From the NCBI GenBank assembly GCA_039707655.1, contig CM077676.1, positions 453,892,379-453,956,378 of the forward strand: DNA of 64,000 nucleotides, in the 5' to 3' direction. The position numbers and the translations under genes were made by a program. This DNA is from Elymus sibiricus. Its lineage: Eukaryota; Streptophyta; Magnoliopsida; Poales; Poaceae. The notes under the pieces were generated by a model, which worked only from the letters and a program-made list of their open reading frames with translations, was not told where the DNA came from and did no database searches. This document shows positions 46,168 through 59,500 of the stretch, one piece after another; the first letter of the stretch is position 1, and the number at the start of each line of letters is the position of its first letter.

Positions 46168-47799
46168 GGTCGCCGTCTCCGTCTGATGCGGTGGCTCTGG
46201 AGTCACGGGGCCAAGGACTCCCGGCGATTAAGCCCCATTTCCTCTTGGACAAGGGAATCCCCTCCCTTTGGTCTGAGGCGACCGAGGTCTGAACCTTGGC
46301 CATAGGCACATTGGCACCGATCTCTGTGTTTAACACAAGAGGGTCTTGATGTGATGAAACCTCTACCTGCTCGACGTGAGCAGGGGAAGGAGGGGCACTC
46401 ACGTCCGAAGGGCTCTTGGTTAGTTCGGCTGGAGGGACGTCATTGCCCGACTCCACTCCTTTAGGAAGGCAGCGTTGCGGGCTACAGAGGCAAAAATATA
46501 AACGAAGTTAAGAATATGTTGATTGAAACTATTCTGTAAAAAGTATCAAACAAATTAGCTTTGCGATGGTGGCTTCTCCCTGCGTTGGAGGGGAGATGCA
46601 TCCTCGGAAGAGCCAGAACTAACGACCTCGGCGGCAGCCGAAGACCGGCTTGGCTGGGCGGCATGGGCTTTCCTTAGCCTCTTGAACTATTGAGGAGGGT
46701 CAGCCTCCTCAGAGCTTTCTGACGCCGTTCTCTTCCCCCTCTTAGGGGAAGGAACCTCGCCCTCTTCCTCTTCTTCCTTCTCCTCCTCCTCGGCGGAGGA
46801 GCTATGGGCATTCTCTGTCTTGGCATCCGAGGAGGTTCCTTGGCTGCGCAAGCCCATCTTTTTCTTCTTCCCCCCTTCTCCCTGACTGGAACCACGTATG
46901 GTTTCTCGGCCAAGAGCTCTTCGAGCCGTGGAGTTCGCGGGTCCTCGGGCAATGGCGCAGGAGACCCCATATTTCGGGCCTTGGCACGCCAGGTCTGCCC
47001 ATAAAAGCGTCAAGCCGATCAATTTATTGATAATCAATGATGTTTGAAGAATGATTAACACAAGTAAAATTGTGTACAAAGTTATCTCGACTGGCTTATT
47101 CTCATTGCTGAGGCCGTGGTCTTCTTCCTCTTCATGGAAGGTGTTCTTGGCTGGATTGAACAATGATGACCACATCCCAGCAAGGTTGGAGCGGAAGAAG
47201 TGGCGCACGGTCGCCTCGTCCTCGGGCTTGTAACGCCACATAGGGTTGGCCCTGAATTGGAGAGGGAGAACACAGCGATGAAGCATAACGTGAACTACGT
47301 GCACTAGCTTGATGCCGCTTCCGACCACCTGTTTGAGCTTATTTTGTAGCGTCTCCACCTCGTCTAGGTTCCCCCAATCTAGGCACTTCTCCATCCAGGA
47401 GACGAGCCTCGTCGGTGGCTCGGCCGAAAAGGCGGGGGTCTCTGTTTGACCTTTCGTGTGCAGATCGGTTATGTAAAACCATTCCTGCTACCACAGCTCG
47501 ATAGTCTCCACAAAGGTTCCTTCTAGCCAGAGCACCTTGGGAAGTTTATTTATCATGGCCCCATCGCATTCGGCGAGCTGGGGGCCACTACACTTCGGCT
47601 TCACACTAAAAATATTCAGCCACAGGCCAAAGTGTGGTTCGACGCGGAGGAAGGCCTCGCATATCGTGATAAAGGTGGCTATGTGGAGAATCGAGTTTGG
47701 GGCTAGGTGGTGGAAATCTAACCCATAGTAAAACAGCAAACCCCTTACAAAAGGATGAAGGGGGAATCCTAGACCTCGGATGAGGTGAGACACAAAAAC
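46168..47799 (-). pseudogene. Transposase_28-like ('putative gypsy type transposon') gene, right half of split locus
   Basis: On the minus strand from 47799 the domain reads FPLHPFVRGLLFYYGLDFHH, LAPNSILHIATFITICEAFL, PHFGLWLNIFSVKPK and KVLWLEGTFVETIELW, then a TAG (47488-47490) in place of Gln, then QEWFYITDLHTKGQ. It continues with WGNLDEVETLQNKLKQVV and a basic/acidic region (KGGRRKRWACAAKEPP; EEEEKEEEEEGEVPSPKRGK). Further exons can be read at 46996-46690 and about 46675-46560, and the last runs into the insertion site at 46168. An expected donor near 47086 reads GAG/ataac rather than gtaac. The N-terminus is cut by the Copia LTR at 47800. The family is found mostly inside plant retrotransposons; function unknown. 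Confidence 0.6.
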
Positions 47800-49931
47800 T
47801 ATTGGGGAACACGACAGAAAACAAAAAATTTCCGCACTACGAACATGCCCAGGATCACTATGGAGATGCATACTAGGTTTTTGATCTGATCGTTACCGAC
47901 TCGTAGCGCAGCGGAAGTAGAGTCGATGAAGATCGTCGGTGTAGATCCCCGTAGCTAGGATTTACAACCTCCCAACCGCGAGGATGTACTCCCTCGTCTG
48001 CCCCTCAGACAGTCCCTCGGACAGCCCTCCAGGAGGCGGTCGGATAGTCCCACGGACAGTGTCTCGGATAGCCCTTCGAGAGGCACTCACAGAATCTCGG
48101 ACGGTCACTCGGACAGCCCTTCGGGAGGACCCTCGAACAGCCCCACGGGCAAAAGATCGAACCTACGACCTCTCTACGGGGTTGCACACATACGGTGTCA
48201 GCTATCCGGCAGGGCTTCGCCGTCCAGAACTAGTTCCCACCAGAACCCAGACAGCCTTTCGGCTCTACGAAACTATTTCGCTGGGTAGGAGAGAGAAAAC
48301 CAGATCATGCATGGCATTTGTATGTGAGAGAGAGTGAGTGTGGAGAGTGCCTCTCCACCTCTATTTATAGGAAAAACCAAGGGGTAGGGTGGCACATGAA
48401 AAACCCAAAATGTCCATGCTTTATGTCACACACAAAAGGGCATAATGGGGAGGCAAGTGGACAAGTGGGGCTCCATAGAGGAGCCCCCATCTTGGCCGTC
48501 CACACACATGTGGGGCCCCCACCATGAGGGGCTCCCATCCATCCATGTCATCCCTAGATATTTTGGGACAAAGCCCAAAAAGGTGGCTTTCCAAAAAAAT
48601 CATCCAAAAAGTGGTTTTCACTATTCACGAAGACATTTTTCTGCGTCCGTTAAATCCAAAAATATTTATGTAGGTCCAGAACATTTCCAGTACCCACTAA
48701 AATAATTCTAGACGCATTTAGAAACATTTCCGGATCAATGATTTTCTTCAGCGAAAATCAACCAAAGCGGTTCCGGCAGCTCCGGAACATTTCCGGTTTT
48801 ATTATCCGAAAAAATCCCAGAAGTTCCGAGAACAATTCTGGCACCCTCCAAGAATTTCCAGGCGTGTGCCAAAACCATTTTGAATTAATGGTATACTCCG
48901 AAACAACTTTTTGGTTTTACCAAAACCCTTCCGGTGTTCTCTCTCCGGAACTCTTCCGTTGTCTCCGAAACTTTTTCGTTGACTTTCTCTCAGACTCCAT
49001 GTCTAGTATTCAGCAGATAGATGACCCTTAAGCATGTGACCCTATAGGTTCGGTGAAGTATAGACATGACCGGAACACTTTCCGATCAATGATCAACATC
49101 GGAGCCGTGGACACCCATATTGACCCCTATACCCACACGAATAAATATTCGAGTGAACCTCCAGTTGCCGTGTGCTATTCCTGTTGCTTCGCGATATGTT
49201 ACAAACACCTGAGGTGAGATTTATCGGCATCCCTGTGGATCAACACTTGTCCACTATGCCAGTTACCTCATTACCGGTTTTGTTCTCTTTTCTCGTTCCC
49301 GTGTTCCGGCATCCCTGTGATCAAATCACATTGTGTCTGGCCAGACGATGATGGATACCGTAACACCGAGAGGGCCCAGTGAATATCTCTCCATCGTCGG
49401 AGGAGCAAATCCCAATCTTGAGCTATCAAGTCCCTTGTCATACTTTCCCATGAACCCGTAAGTCGCCGTAATAGCCACCCAGTTACGGATGACGTTTAAC
49501 AAACCCCAAAGTTCATGAAGCAAGCATGAAGAAACTCGATACTCGCATGGTCTAAGTTATTATGCAAACGTTAACTTTCTCTGTGTTATTAACCATTAAC
49601 TTGTGATGAATGTATCTCATAGCATAACATCAATTCGGGTCGATTCAACACAGATGTTCTTCTAACATTGTGCCCTCAAAGTTACCGGCATAGACATGCC
49701 CATGATTAGGAAAACGTAATCATCAAGCAACACTTGAGCTAGTCTTAGAGGCTTGACTAGGAATACATTTTACCGTTTATTATTCCACACGTGCACATGG
49801 GTTTTCCTTAGAGCCTTTATGGATATACGGGCTCGGGAACCACATCAGTTATAGCATGGAACATAAACTTAATTAGGAACACGGGGATAAATAATGACAT
49901 TTATTATGGCCTCTAGGGCATATCTCCTGCA
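47800..49931 (-). repeat. LTR of the minus-strand Copia
   Basis: An inverted match over its full length to 40694-42773, with the same order of features: GTTCCGG words, CCTCTATTTATAGG (inverse TATA) and CCCTTCGGGAGG repeats. It carries many scattered substitutions, more than seen between the two LTRs of the complete Copia, which suggests an older insertion. Confidence 0.85.
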
Positions 49932-52224
49932 GACTCCCACTTGCACTAGAGTCAATAATCTAGTCAATGCTAATGCACTTCACACCTATGGCATACCGGT
50001 GTAAAAATGCTTCGCTTGTGGTATAGTCTTCGTCTAACGGACCTGACAACTTTAGGGCCGTGTGTATCTTTGCATATCCTCGTGTTTTCATGCTTTCACA
50101 AAATACATATTTTGTGTGGACTTGGCTTTGTATATATGTGAATCACAGGTCAAACCTTGATTCCTCGGACTGAGCTATGGAGCAACTATCTACAATAGTG
50201 TCCCATTGACCAAAGCCATCTTGGAACCATAGCAAGTTCATGAATGAACTATATGATTCAACATCTTCTTTGTCGCTTCCAAAGCATCAACATACTTAGC
50301 CTTTGTTATAGAATTCGCCACAGTAACCTGTTTGGAACATTTTCCAAACACCGTGCCACCACATCGTGTATTACACAAAACCCTTAACTTAAATCGAAAA
50401 TCGCTTGGAGCATTGATGAAGACTATATCGATGTAATAACTTTACAACGAGCACTTCATAATCTCTGCTTGCGAGAAAACATGTCATCAGTGCTACTTTA
50501 GTACTCAATGACATTTTTCCACTGTTGTCCCATGATCAGTACTTTGATCACTTTGGTATCTATACTCGCAATAGCTTGGGAGTATCGGACATATCTGGTT
50601 GTTTTACATACCATGGAATACATGATTAATCCAAACACAAAAGTGTGTGGAATCTCTGCTACTTGTAATCTGCGTTGGTTTTTTCCCCGAAGAGGAAGGG
50701 ATGATGCAGTATAGTAGAGATAAGTATTTCCCTCAGTTATGAAACCAAGGTTATCAATCCGGTAGGAGAATCACACAACACCTCGTTAGCAGTACCTGCA
50801 CACAAACAACAAATCCTTGCACCCAACGCAAACAAGGGGTTGTCAATCCCTTGGCGGTTAATTGCAAGATTAAATTATATGGTGATAGATAGACAGATTG
50901 CACTAAAATATAAAATAAAATAAATAAAGTAAAAGTGCAGCAAGGTATTTTTAGGATTTTTAATATATGATTTACATAGACCCGGGGGCCATAGTTTTCA
51001 CTAGAGGCTTCTCTCATACAAATAGCATACGGTGGGTGAACAAATTACTGTTGGGCAATTGATAGAAAAGCAAATAATCATGATGATATCCAAGGCAATG
51101 ATCATGTATATAGGCATCACGTCCGAGACAAGTAAACCGACTCCTGCCTGCATCTACTACTATTACTCCACCCATCGACCGCTATCCAGCATGCATCTAG
51201 AGTATTAAATTCATAAAGAACGGAGTAACGCCTTAAGCAAGATGACATGATGTAGACAAAGTAAACTCACGCATGAATAAACCCCATATTTTTACCCTTA
51301 ATAGCAACGATACATACGTGTCATGTCCCTTTCTGTCACTGGGATTGAGCACCGCAAGATCGAACCCATTACAAAGCACCTCTCCCATTGGAAAATAAAT
51401 CAATCTAGTTGGCCAAACCAAATCAATAGATCGGAGAGAAATACGAGGCTATAATAATCATGCATAAAAGAGTTCAGAGAAGACTCAAATAATATTCATG
51501 GATAATCTGATCAAAAACTCACAATTCATCGGATCCCAACAAACACACCGCAAAAAGTGATTACATCGGATAGAACTCCAAGAACATCGAGGAAAACATT
51601 GTATTGAAGATCAAAAAGAGAGAGGAAGCCATCTAGCTACTAACTATGGACCCGAAGGTTTGTGGTAAACTACTCACGCATCATCGGAAGGGCAGTAAGG
51701 TTGATGGAGAGACCCTCCGTGATCGATTCCCCCTTCGGCGGAGTGCCGGAAAAGGCCCCCAGATGGGATCTCTCGAGAACAGAAGCTTGCGGCGGCGAAA
51801 AAAGTATTTCGTGGACTCCTCTGTTGGTTTCCCGAATTTTGAGAATTTATAGTGGTGGAATTAGGTCTAAAGGGGCAGAGGTGGGCCCACGAGGCACCAG
51901 GGCGCGCCTGCCCGCCCCCCCTAGCGTGCCCTGGTGGCTCGTGGCCACCTCCTCTGGCTTCTGGCTTCCTCCCGAACCTTCTAGTGTCTGTTATGTCCAG
52001 AAAAAAATCTCCAAAAAGTTTCGTGGCATTTGGACTTCGTTTGGTACTGATATTCTGGAAAACCAAAAACAGGCAAAAAACAGCAACTGGCACTGGGCAC
52101 TAAGTTAATAGGTTAGTCCCAAAAAATGATATATAATTGCTTGTAATTGTATATAAAACATCCAAGATTGATAATATAATAGCATGGAACAATCGAAAAT
52201 TATAGATACGTTGGAGACGTATCA

Positions 52225-54692
52225 ACATCCCCAAGCTTAATTCTTGCTTGTCCTCGAGTAGGTAAATGGTAAAAACAGAATTTTTGATGTGGAATGCTGC
52301 CTATCATATTCATCATATATTCTTTTCTTTTGTAGCATGGACATATGGACTTGAATGATTCAAATCAATAGTCTATAGTTTGACATGAAGACATAAATAC
52401 TCAAGCATACTAACAAGCAACCATGTCTTTCAAAATATCAATGCTAAAGAAAGTTATCCCTAGCCCATTATGCTCAATCATTGATCCATTCATGAAACAC
52501 ACTCCATATTAGCTACATCCAATGCACAAGTATGACAATAGTGCTCTCTAGTTGGTGCTTTGTAAGAGAAGGTGGAGACTCAAAATAAAAATAAAAATTG
52601 CATAAAAATAAATAGATAGGCCCTTCGCAGAGGGAAGCAGAGATTTGCTAATGTGCCAGAGCTCAAGGCTTAAATTAGAGAGATAAAATCATTTTGGGAG
52701 GCATGCTTTTCCTGTCAACGAAAACGAATGAGAATTTCCAATATCTTCCATGCTAGATACATTATAGGCGGTTCCCAAACTGAAAATAAAGTTTCTTTCC
52801 ATTCCACCATTCTTTCACAATCCATGGCTAGCCGTATCCACGGGTGCCCTCCATACCAACACTTTCCAAGGAATTTATTATTATCATCATATTAGATTTT
52901 TCATTTCATTTTGGGACTGGGCATCCCTATTACCTACCACACTCTCGTGCAATGACAAGTGAATAAACACTCATCGTGAGAATAACCCACCTAGCATGGA
53001 AAATATTGGCTACCCCCTTCCGCGTCATGAGCGGTACGGGCACACAAAACAGAAAATTATTTTGAAAATTAGAGTTGGCACACGCAAATTTACTTGGAGC
53101 GGCATGGAAATACCGCATATTGGTAGGTATGGTGGACTCATCTGGCACAACTTGTGTTTAAGGAGTTTGGATGCACAAGTAGTATTTCCGCTTAGTACAA
53201 ATGAAGGCTAGCAAATAGATTAAGAAGTGACCAACCAAAAAGTTAAAACGGTCATAAACATGCATTGAACATAACTAACACCGAATAATGCACCATAAGT
53301 AGGATATAATTTCATTGCATAACTATTGACTTTACGTGCATGCATAGGGAATCACAAACCTTAACACCAATATTCTTACTAAATCACAATTACTCACTAA
53401 CATGACTCACATATTATCATCTCCATATCGCAAAACTATTGCAAGGAATCAAGCTTTTCATATCCAATGATCTATATGAAATTTTTATTATATCCCTCTT
53501 GAATATTCATCACTTTGGGACCAAATTCATATCTTGTGCAAATTACCATTACTATTATCAACTCTCAAAAAGATATAAGTGAAGCATGAGAGTGCAAACA
53601 TTTCTTCAAATTTTTTATCTTATCAACTCTCAAAATAATATAAGTGAAGCATGAGAGTTTATTTCTTCAAAATTTAGCCACCACCGTGCTCAAAAAGATT
53701 TAAGTGAGGCACTAGAGCAACTGCCTAGCTCAAAGGATTTAAGTGAAGCACATAGAGTATTCTAACAAATTATGATAAATGTGTGGCTCTCTCAAATAGG
53801 TGTGTTCAGCAAGGATGATTGTGACAAACTAAAAGGCAAACAAAGCAAAGACTCATATCATACAAGACGCTCCAAGTAAAACACATATCATGTGACGAAT
53901 AAAAATATAGCTCCAAGTACAATTACCGATGGTTGGTAGAAGAAAGAGGTAATGCCTTCCGAGGCATCCCCAAGCTTAGACGCTTGAGTCTTCCTTGAAT
54001 ATTACCTTGGGGTGCCATGGGCATCCCCAAGCTTAGACTCTTGCCACTCCTTATTCCTTCTTCCATCGTGATCTCACCCAAAACTTGAAAACTTCAATCA
54101 CACAAAACTTAACAAAACCTTCGTGAGATCCGTTAGTATAACAAATAAATCACTACTTTAAGTACTGTTGCAAACCCATTCATATTTTATTTTTGCATTA
54201 AACCTACTGTATTCTAACTTCTCCATGGCTTATACCCCCCCGATACAATCCATAGTTTCATCAAAACAAGCAAGCAACGCATCAAAAACAGAATCTGTCA
54301 AAAACAGAACAGTCTGTAAAAATCTATTTAAAATCCATACTTCTGTAACTCCAAATATTCTGAAAAATTAGGACAACGTGGGAAATTCATATACCAATAC
54401 TTTTTAAAAATGTCATATTTTTCTGATGCTCCAGTACAAAACCAAAATTCCAGCACTGGACGCAAAACTTTTTGTTTTCCAAACAGCATCAATTATACTA
54501 TCTTCCAAATCATCCCAAAGGCATTACTTGGCACAAACACTAATTAAAACATAAAAAACACAATCATAACAGAAGCATAATTGTGTAAACACACAAGAAC
54601 AGAAATAAAAAGCAAAAATTTATTTTATTCATTGGGTTGCCTCCCAACAAGCGCTATTGTTTTATGCCCCTAGCTAGGCATAATGCATAGTT
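52225..54692 (-). other. Non-coding interior of the non-autonomous element, with repeated polypurine-like words
   Basis: No coding sequence can be supported. GCATCCCCAAGCTTAGAC occurs at about 53966 and 54024, and CATCCCCAAGCTTAATTC occurs at 52226 next to the LTR. On the element's strand these read AGCTTGGGGATG, the polypurine tract. The phrase TATAAGTGAAGCATGAGAGT is also repeated (about 53573 and 53640), as are related AAGTGAGGCAC/AAGTGAAGCAC words up to 53750. Confidence 0.6.
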
Positions 54693-55396
54693 TCAAGTAT
54701 TGTCATCTTTCTTCTTCTTATCCAAAGATGTAATTTCATCAGAAGTTTTTTCAAAGGTAATATGAAACACATCATCCATAGAAATTTTAGCATTAGCAAG
54801 TTGTCCATCTGTAAATCCCTCTTGATTACCGGCTACAATCCAAGAGTATTGTCTATTAACACTATTCAAAACTTGTTGGATTATATTCAAAGGGGGAACT
54901 TCCTTTTTAATATTCTCATCAAAGATGTGGTCATTACAGAACAAATACCTCAGCAAGTAATCATTATTATAAAGGATTTCATCTATTAGCGGTTTTTCAC
55001 GGTTCATACCATAAAAATCAAAAATTTCCCTAGCTTCTCGCACTATGTGATCAAATTCATTCATGAGGACAAGGGTAGCTATTTTCTTAGATCTAGGATT
55101 TTTTATAACCGGTAACTCATAAAACAATCTTTGCAAAGTAGGATGGGTGCGAATAAATCTTCTTTCAAGTTTAAGAACAAGTGCGGAAATAGCATCGGCA
55201 TAATTTTTAGTTTCTTTAAGTATAGGAGTATCATCATGAACCAAGGTCCCAATGCAATTAAAAAAATTCTTGGATAACACTTTTTCCTATAACATTCCCA
55301 TGTCCCAACACAAAAGTTTTAGCATCAATATTGGTAGAACTTCCAATCTTAGGAGTTCTACCATCATCAGTTTCTACCATGCCGAAATCACTCATG
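54693..55396 (-). pseudogene. Gag-like gene of the non-autonomous element, one frameshift
   Basis: On the minus strand ATG at 55396 opens MSDFGMVETDDGRTPKIGSS and continues to VLGHGNVIGK. An extra A in a run near 55270 then shifts the frame. The text goes on as KNFFNCIGTLVHDDTPILKE, VLKLERRFIRTHPTLQRLFY, MNEFDHIVREAREIFDFYG, SVNRQYSWIVAGNQEGFTDG and ends in KKKKDDNT. About 240 codons without the shift. I see no zinc knuckle and no protease. Its position after the leader motif suggests a gag-related structural protein, but I do not recognise a defined domain. Confidence 0.5.
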
Positions 55397-57173
55397 ATAA
55401 CAACTTTAAGCAAGCGAACAAGAAATCACACAGGAAGGCAAACGGAAAATATTTTTGTATTTTTGTAAAAACTTTTTAGAAGTGGGGGAGATGAAAACGA
55501 GAGGCAAATAAAATAAATGCAAGGAGATGTAAGTTTATGCGACGGTACTTGATAGATGTTGATGATGTCTCCCCGGCAACGGCGCCAGAAATTCTTCCTA
55601 CTACTTGTGATTTGCGTTGGTTTTTTCCCCGAAGAGGAAGGGATGATGCAGTACAGCAGAGATAAATATTTCCCTCAGTTATGAAACCAAGGTTATCAAT
55701 CCAGTAGGAGAATCACGCAACACCTCGTTAGCAGTACCTGCACACAAACAACAAATCCTTGCACCGAACGCAAACAAGGGGTTGTCAATCCCTTGGCGGT
55801 TAATTGCAAGATTAAATTGTATGGTGATAGATAGATAGATCGCACTAAAATATAAAATAAAATAAATAAAGTAAAAGTGCAGCAAGGTATTTTTAGGATT
55901 TTTAATATATGATTTAGATAGACCCGGGGGCCATAGTTTTCACTAGAGGCTTCTCTCATAAAAATAGCATACGGTGGGTGAACCAATTACTATTGGGCAA
56001 TTGATAGAAAAGCAAATAATCATGATGATATCCAAGGCAATGATCATGTATATAGGCATCACGTCCGAGACAGGTAGACCGACTCCTGCCTGCATCTACT
56101 ACTATTACTCCACCCATCGACCGCTATCCAGCATGCATCTAGAGTATTAAGTTCATAAAGAACGGAGTAACGCCTTAAGCAAGATGACATGATGTAGACA
56201 AAGTAAACTCATGCATGAATAAACCCCATCTTTTTACCCTTAATAGCAATGATACATACGTGTCATGTCCCTTTCTGTCACTGGGATTGAGCACCGCCAG
56301 ATCGAACCCATTACAAAGCACCTCTCCCATTGCAAGATAAATCAATCTAGTTGGCCAAACCAAATCAATAGATCGGAGAGAAATATGAGGCTATAATAAT
56401 CATGCATAAAAGAGTTCAGAGAAGACTCAAATAATATTCATGGATAATCTGATCATAAACTCACAATTCATCGGATCCCAACAAACACACCGCAAAAAGT
56501 GATTACATCGGATAGAACTCCAAGAACATCGAGGAAAACATTGTATTGAAGATCAAAAAGAGAGAAGAAGCCATCTAGCTACTAACTATGGACCCGAAGG
56601 TTTGTGGTAAACTACTCACGCATCATCGGAAGGGCAGTAAGGTTGATGGAGAGACCCTCCGTGATCGATTCCCCCTTCGGCGGAGTGCCGGAAAAGGCCC
56701 CCAGATGGGATCTCTCGAGAACAGAAGCTTGCGGCGGCGAAAAAAGTATTTTGTGGACTCCTCTGTTGGTTTCCCGATTTTTGAGAATTTATAGTGGTGG
56801 AATTAGGTCTAAAGGGGCAGAGGTGGGCCCACGAGGCACCAGGGCGCGCCTGCCCCCCCCCCCCAGGCGCACCCTGGTGGCTCGTGGCCACCTCCTCTGG
56901 CTTCTGGCTTCCTCCCGAACCTTCTAGTGTCTCTTATGTCCAGAAAAAAAATCTCCAAAAAGTTTCGTGGCATTTGGACTTCGTTTGGTACTAATATTCT
57001 GGAAAACCAAAAATAGGCAAAAAACAGCAACTGGCACTGGGCACTAAGTTAATAGGTTAGTCCCAAAAAATGATATATAATTGCTTGTAAATGTATATAA
57101 AACATCCAAGATTGATAATATAACAGCATGGAACAATCAAAAATTATAGATACGTTGGAGACGTATCAATCTC

Positions 57174-59146
57174 CATCATGTATTTTGCTCATCAGTGTTT
57201 TAGGGCACCGAGTCTTGCAAAACTCTTTCCATGTGACTTCGGCAAGAATCACTCCTTGGCGTTTTTATGCTAAGCTGTTTTAGCATCTTGTCAAAATGTA
57301 TTTTTGGCTTAGCCTACTAGGCAATTTTATCTCCATAGATAATTATGCCTAATGTCAAGGCTACCTAGCCCAAGCACTTCATGAAAAAACTATTTTCAAT
57401 GAAGTCCTAATTCGTGTCAAGAAATTTATATTATTTCCAATCAACAATGTGTCAAGCACACAAGGTTTTTAAAAATATTATTATGCTCCCACTTACTTTC
57501 TTGTAACCACAAGCATCTTCGTTATTCATTTGATGAAATCAAACTCTTTTGACTATTTCATCAAAAACGAAGATTCCAACTCCATTTTGCTCTCTTCTGT
57601 CCATCGCTGGAACTCTGAAGTTTGCATACTCACTAGCATCCTCTGGATCGACAAAATACTTTGGACTGTATCACATACAAGTCTTTGGTTGCATTTCCAT
57701 CTCATGGAAATCCTTTGGGCATCCATGTATCATATCTCATGATTGCAATATGTATTAATTGCTAGTTTAACCCGAACCGGCTTTAAGCATCGCTACGGAG
57801 AGACAATCTCGCCGTAGTTAATTCCTTGAATTTGTTATAAGCAACAAGTCAAGCTTTATGGATAAAACATTTTTATCCGTATCAGTTTATATTTCCATTA
57901 ATATTCGTTAGACTCTAAGTCTTCCGAAAGGGGTATCAAGATTTAATCTTGAATCATTTATATGGAAACTATCTCGGATTGTATTCGCATTTAGCCAATT
58001 TCGGAGTCAGGTCCCATCAACGCTTCCTTGTGTATCGTAGGTATACTATTGTCTAACAACAATATCTCATTTGCGCACCTGAGAGGTTTGCACGAGTTTT
58101 GCCTACGTGGTTCAGCTGCAAGTTCGACCGAAGTCCATACATCTCATGTAGAGGCTTCCGTATCAGTCGCAGTAGGAAACTTTGGAATCACTTCCAAGGT
58201 CTCTTTCCTTTGACCTGATGACGAAGATACTATTATCTCGTCGAGTTGCACTGTCCTCCCACCCACCTTTTTGGAAGAACCATTTTCTTCAAAATCATAC
58301 CGTTCTTTGTGGCAAACTTTTTGCCTCGGTATGGTGATGGCGGAATACCCAATAACTTGGGATAACCTACAAAGTAGCACTTGTCTGATTTGGAATAGGT
58401 TTGTAAATATTTTACACAAGCCCCATATTCCAAATGTTACGAAAAGACATAACATGGTTGGGTGTATCATACCATGGCGTCATTTCAACAGATCTGATGG
58501 CGCTCTTTTCAGTGTAAAAGCCGCAGTCTCTAAAGCATTACTTTAAAAGGATAATGGCAAATTGATTTATGTCATCTTTGATCTCACCATGTCATAAAAG
58601 GTTGGATTACATCTTCACGGACATTCCACTCACAGTGGTGTTCCGGGAGGTATAAGTTATGAAACTCTTTTCACAACTCATCAGACATTCACTAAACTTG
58701 TAACTAAAAAATTCTTTTCCGCAATCTAATTTGCAGAAACATAATTTTCTTGTTACAATAATTTCTACTTCATTTTGAGAACCTTTTGAATGATTTCAAA
58801 AGATCCAGACTTACGTCTCATGAAGCAAATATCCACATATCTACTTGAGTCCTTTTTGAAGATAGATAAATCCACTGCTAGCAACAACATTTATCGGACT
58901 ACACACATCATAATGTATGATCACCAATAAGTTCGTTGCTCATTCCTTATGGCCTATGAACGGTATTTCAGTTACTTCACTTTTCGGACGAAAGTTGCAA
59001 GTGTCAGATGATTCATAATCAAATGACTTCAAAATCCATCATTATGGAATTTCTCCATGCGGGTTTCTCCAATGTGACCAAATGCAGTGCCACACATATG
59101 TGGTATTCTTTTAGTCTTGCGACATTTAGCGTCAGTGTCATGGATG
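57174..59146 (-). pseudogene. Degraded Copia integrase/RT-linker and upstream pol remains
   Basis: The clearest part is 58144-58470 on the minus strand, where fragments CYFVGYPK, KVCHKERYDFEENGSSKKV and GGRTVQLDEI line up with CYFVGYPKET, KVFVAKHRVFLEKEFLTKEV and GSTVQLDEIS of the complete Copia at 38755-38920. The rest is too mutated to read beyond short matches. Multiple stops and shifts make it non-coding. Confidence 0.6.
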
Positions 59147-59500
59147 TATTATATTATTATCAATATTCATAAAATACATTCCATCCATGATGGAAGCATG
59201 GCCCTTATGTTATTCATAACAACGAACAACAATTGTTCTATCATGAAAAACTTTCTTGCAACAAACATTATGCAATGGGCTAGAGTGTATAAAACTATAT
59301 ATGAATTATGAAAATAAATCCTGAGCTAATATATTATTATCAATATTCATAACATACATCTCATTCATAATGAAAGTATGGCCCTTCTGTTATTCATAAT
59401 ACCGAACAGTAATAGCTCTCTTATGAACAACCTCCTTGCAACAAACATTATGCAATGGGCTAGAGTGTATAAAACTCTAAATGAATTATGAAAAAAAATA
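59147..59500. repeat. 180-bp tandem duplication inside the decayed Copia
   Basis: ATATTATTATCAATATTCATAA ends of copies begin at 59151 and 59331, and CAACAAACATTATGCAATGGGC ends at 59280 and 59460, so the period is exactly 180 bp. The copies differ at roughly one base in ten. Confidence 0.8.

Larger units (their letters stand above)
50657..57168 (-). mobile_element. Complete non-autonomous LTR retrotransposon (TGATACGTCTCC family)
   Basis: LTRs are 50657-52224 (1568 bp) and 55599-57168 (1570 bp), nearly identical. The element is flanked by perfect ATCTC duplications (50652-50656 and 57169-57173). It reads on the minus strand. The motif TTTCTGGCGCCGTTGCCGGGG follows the 5' LTR (at about 55569-55590), and AAGCTTGGGGATGT precedes the 3' LTR (52225-52238). 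One LTR terminus is mutated (TA for TG at 55599). The 3.4-kb interior has only a short gag-like gene and no enzymes. The close match of the LTRs points to a recent insertion. Confidence 0.9.
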
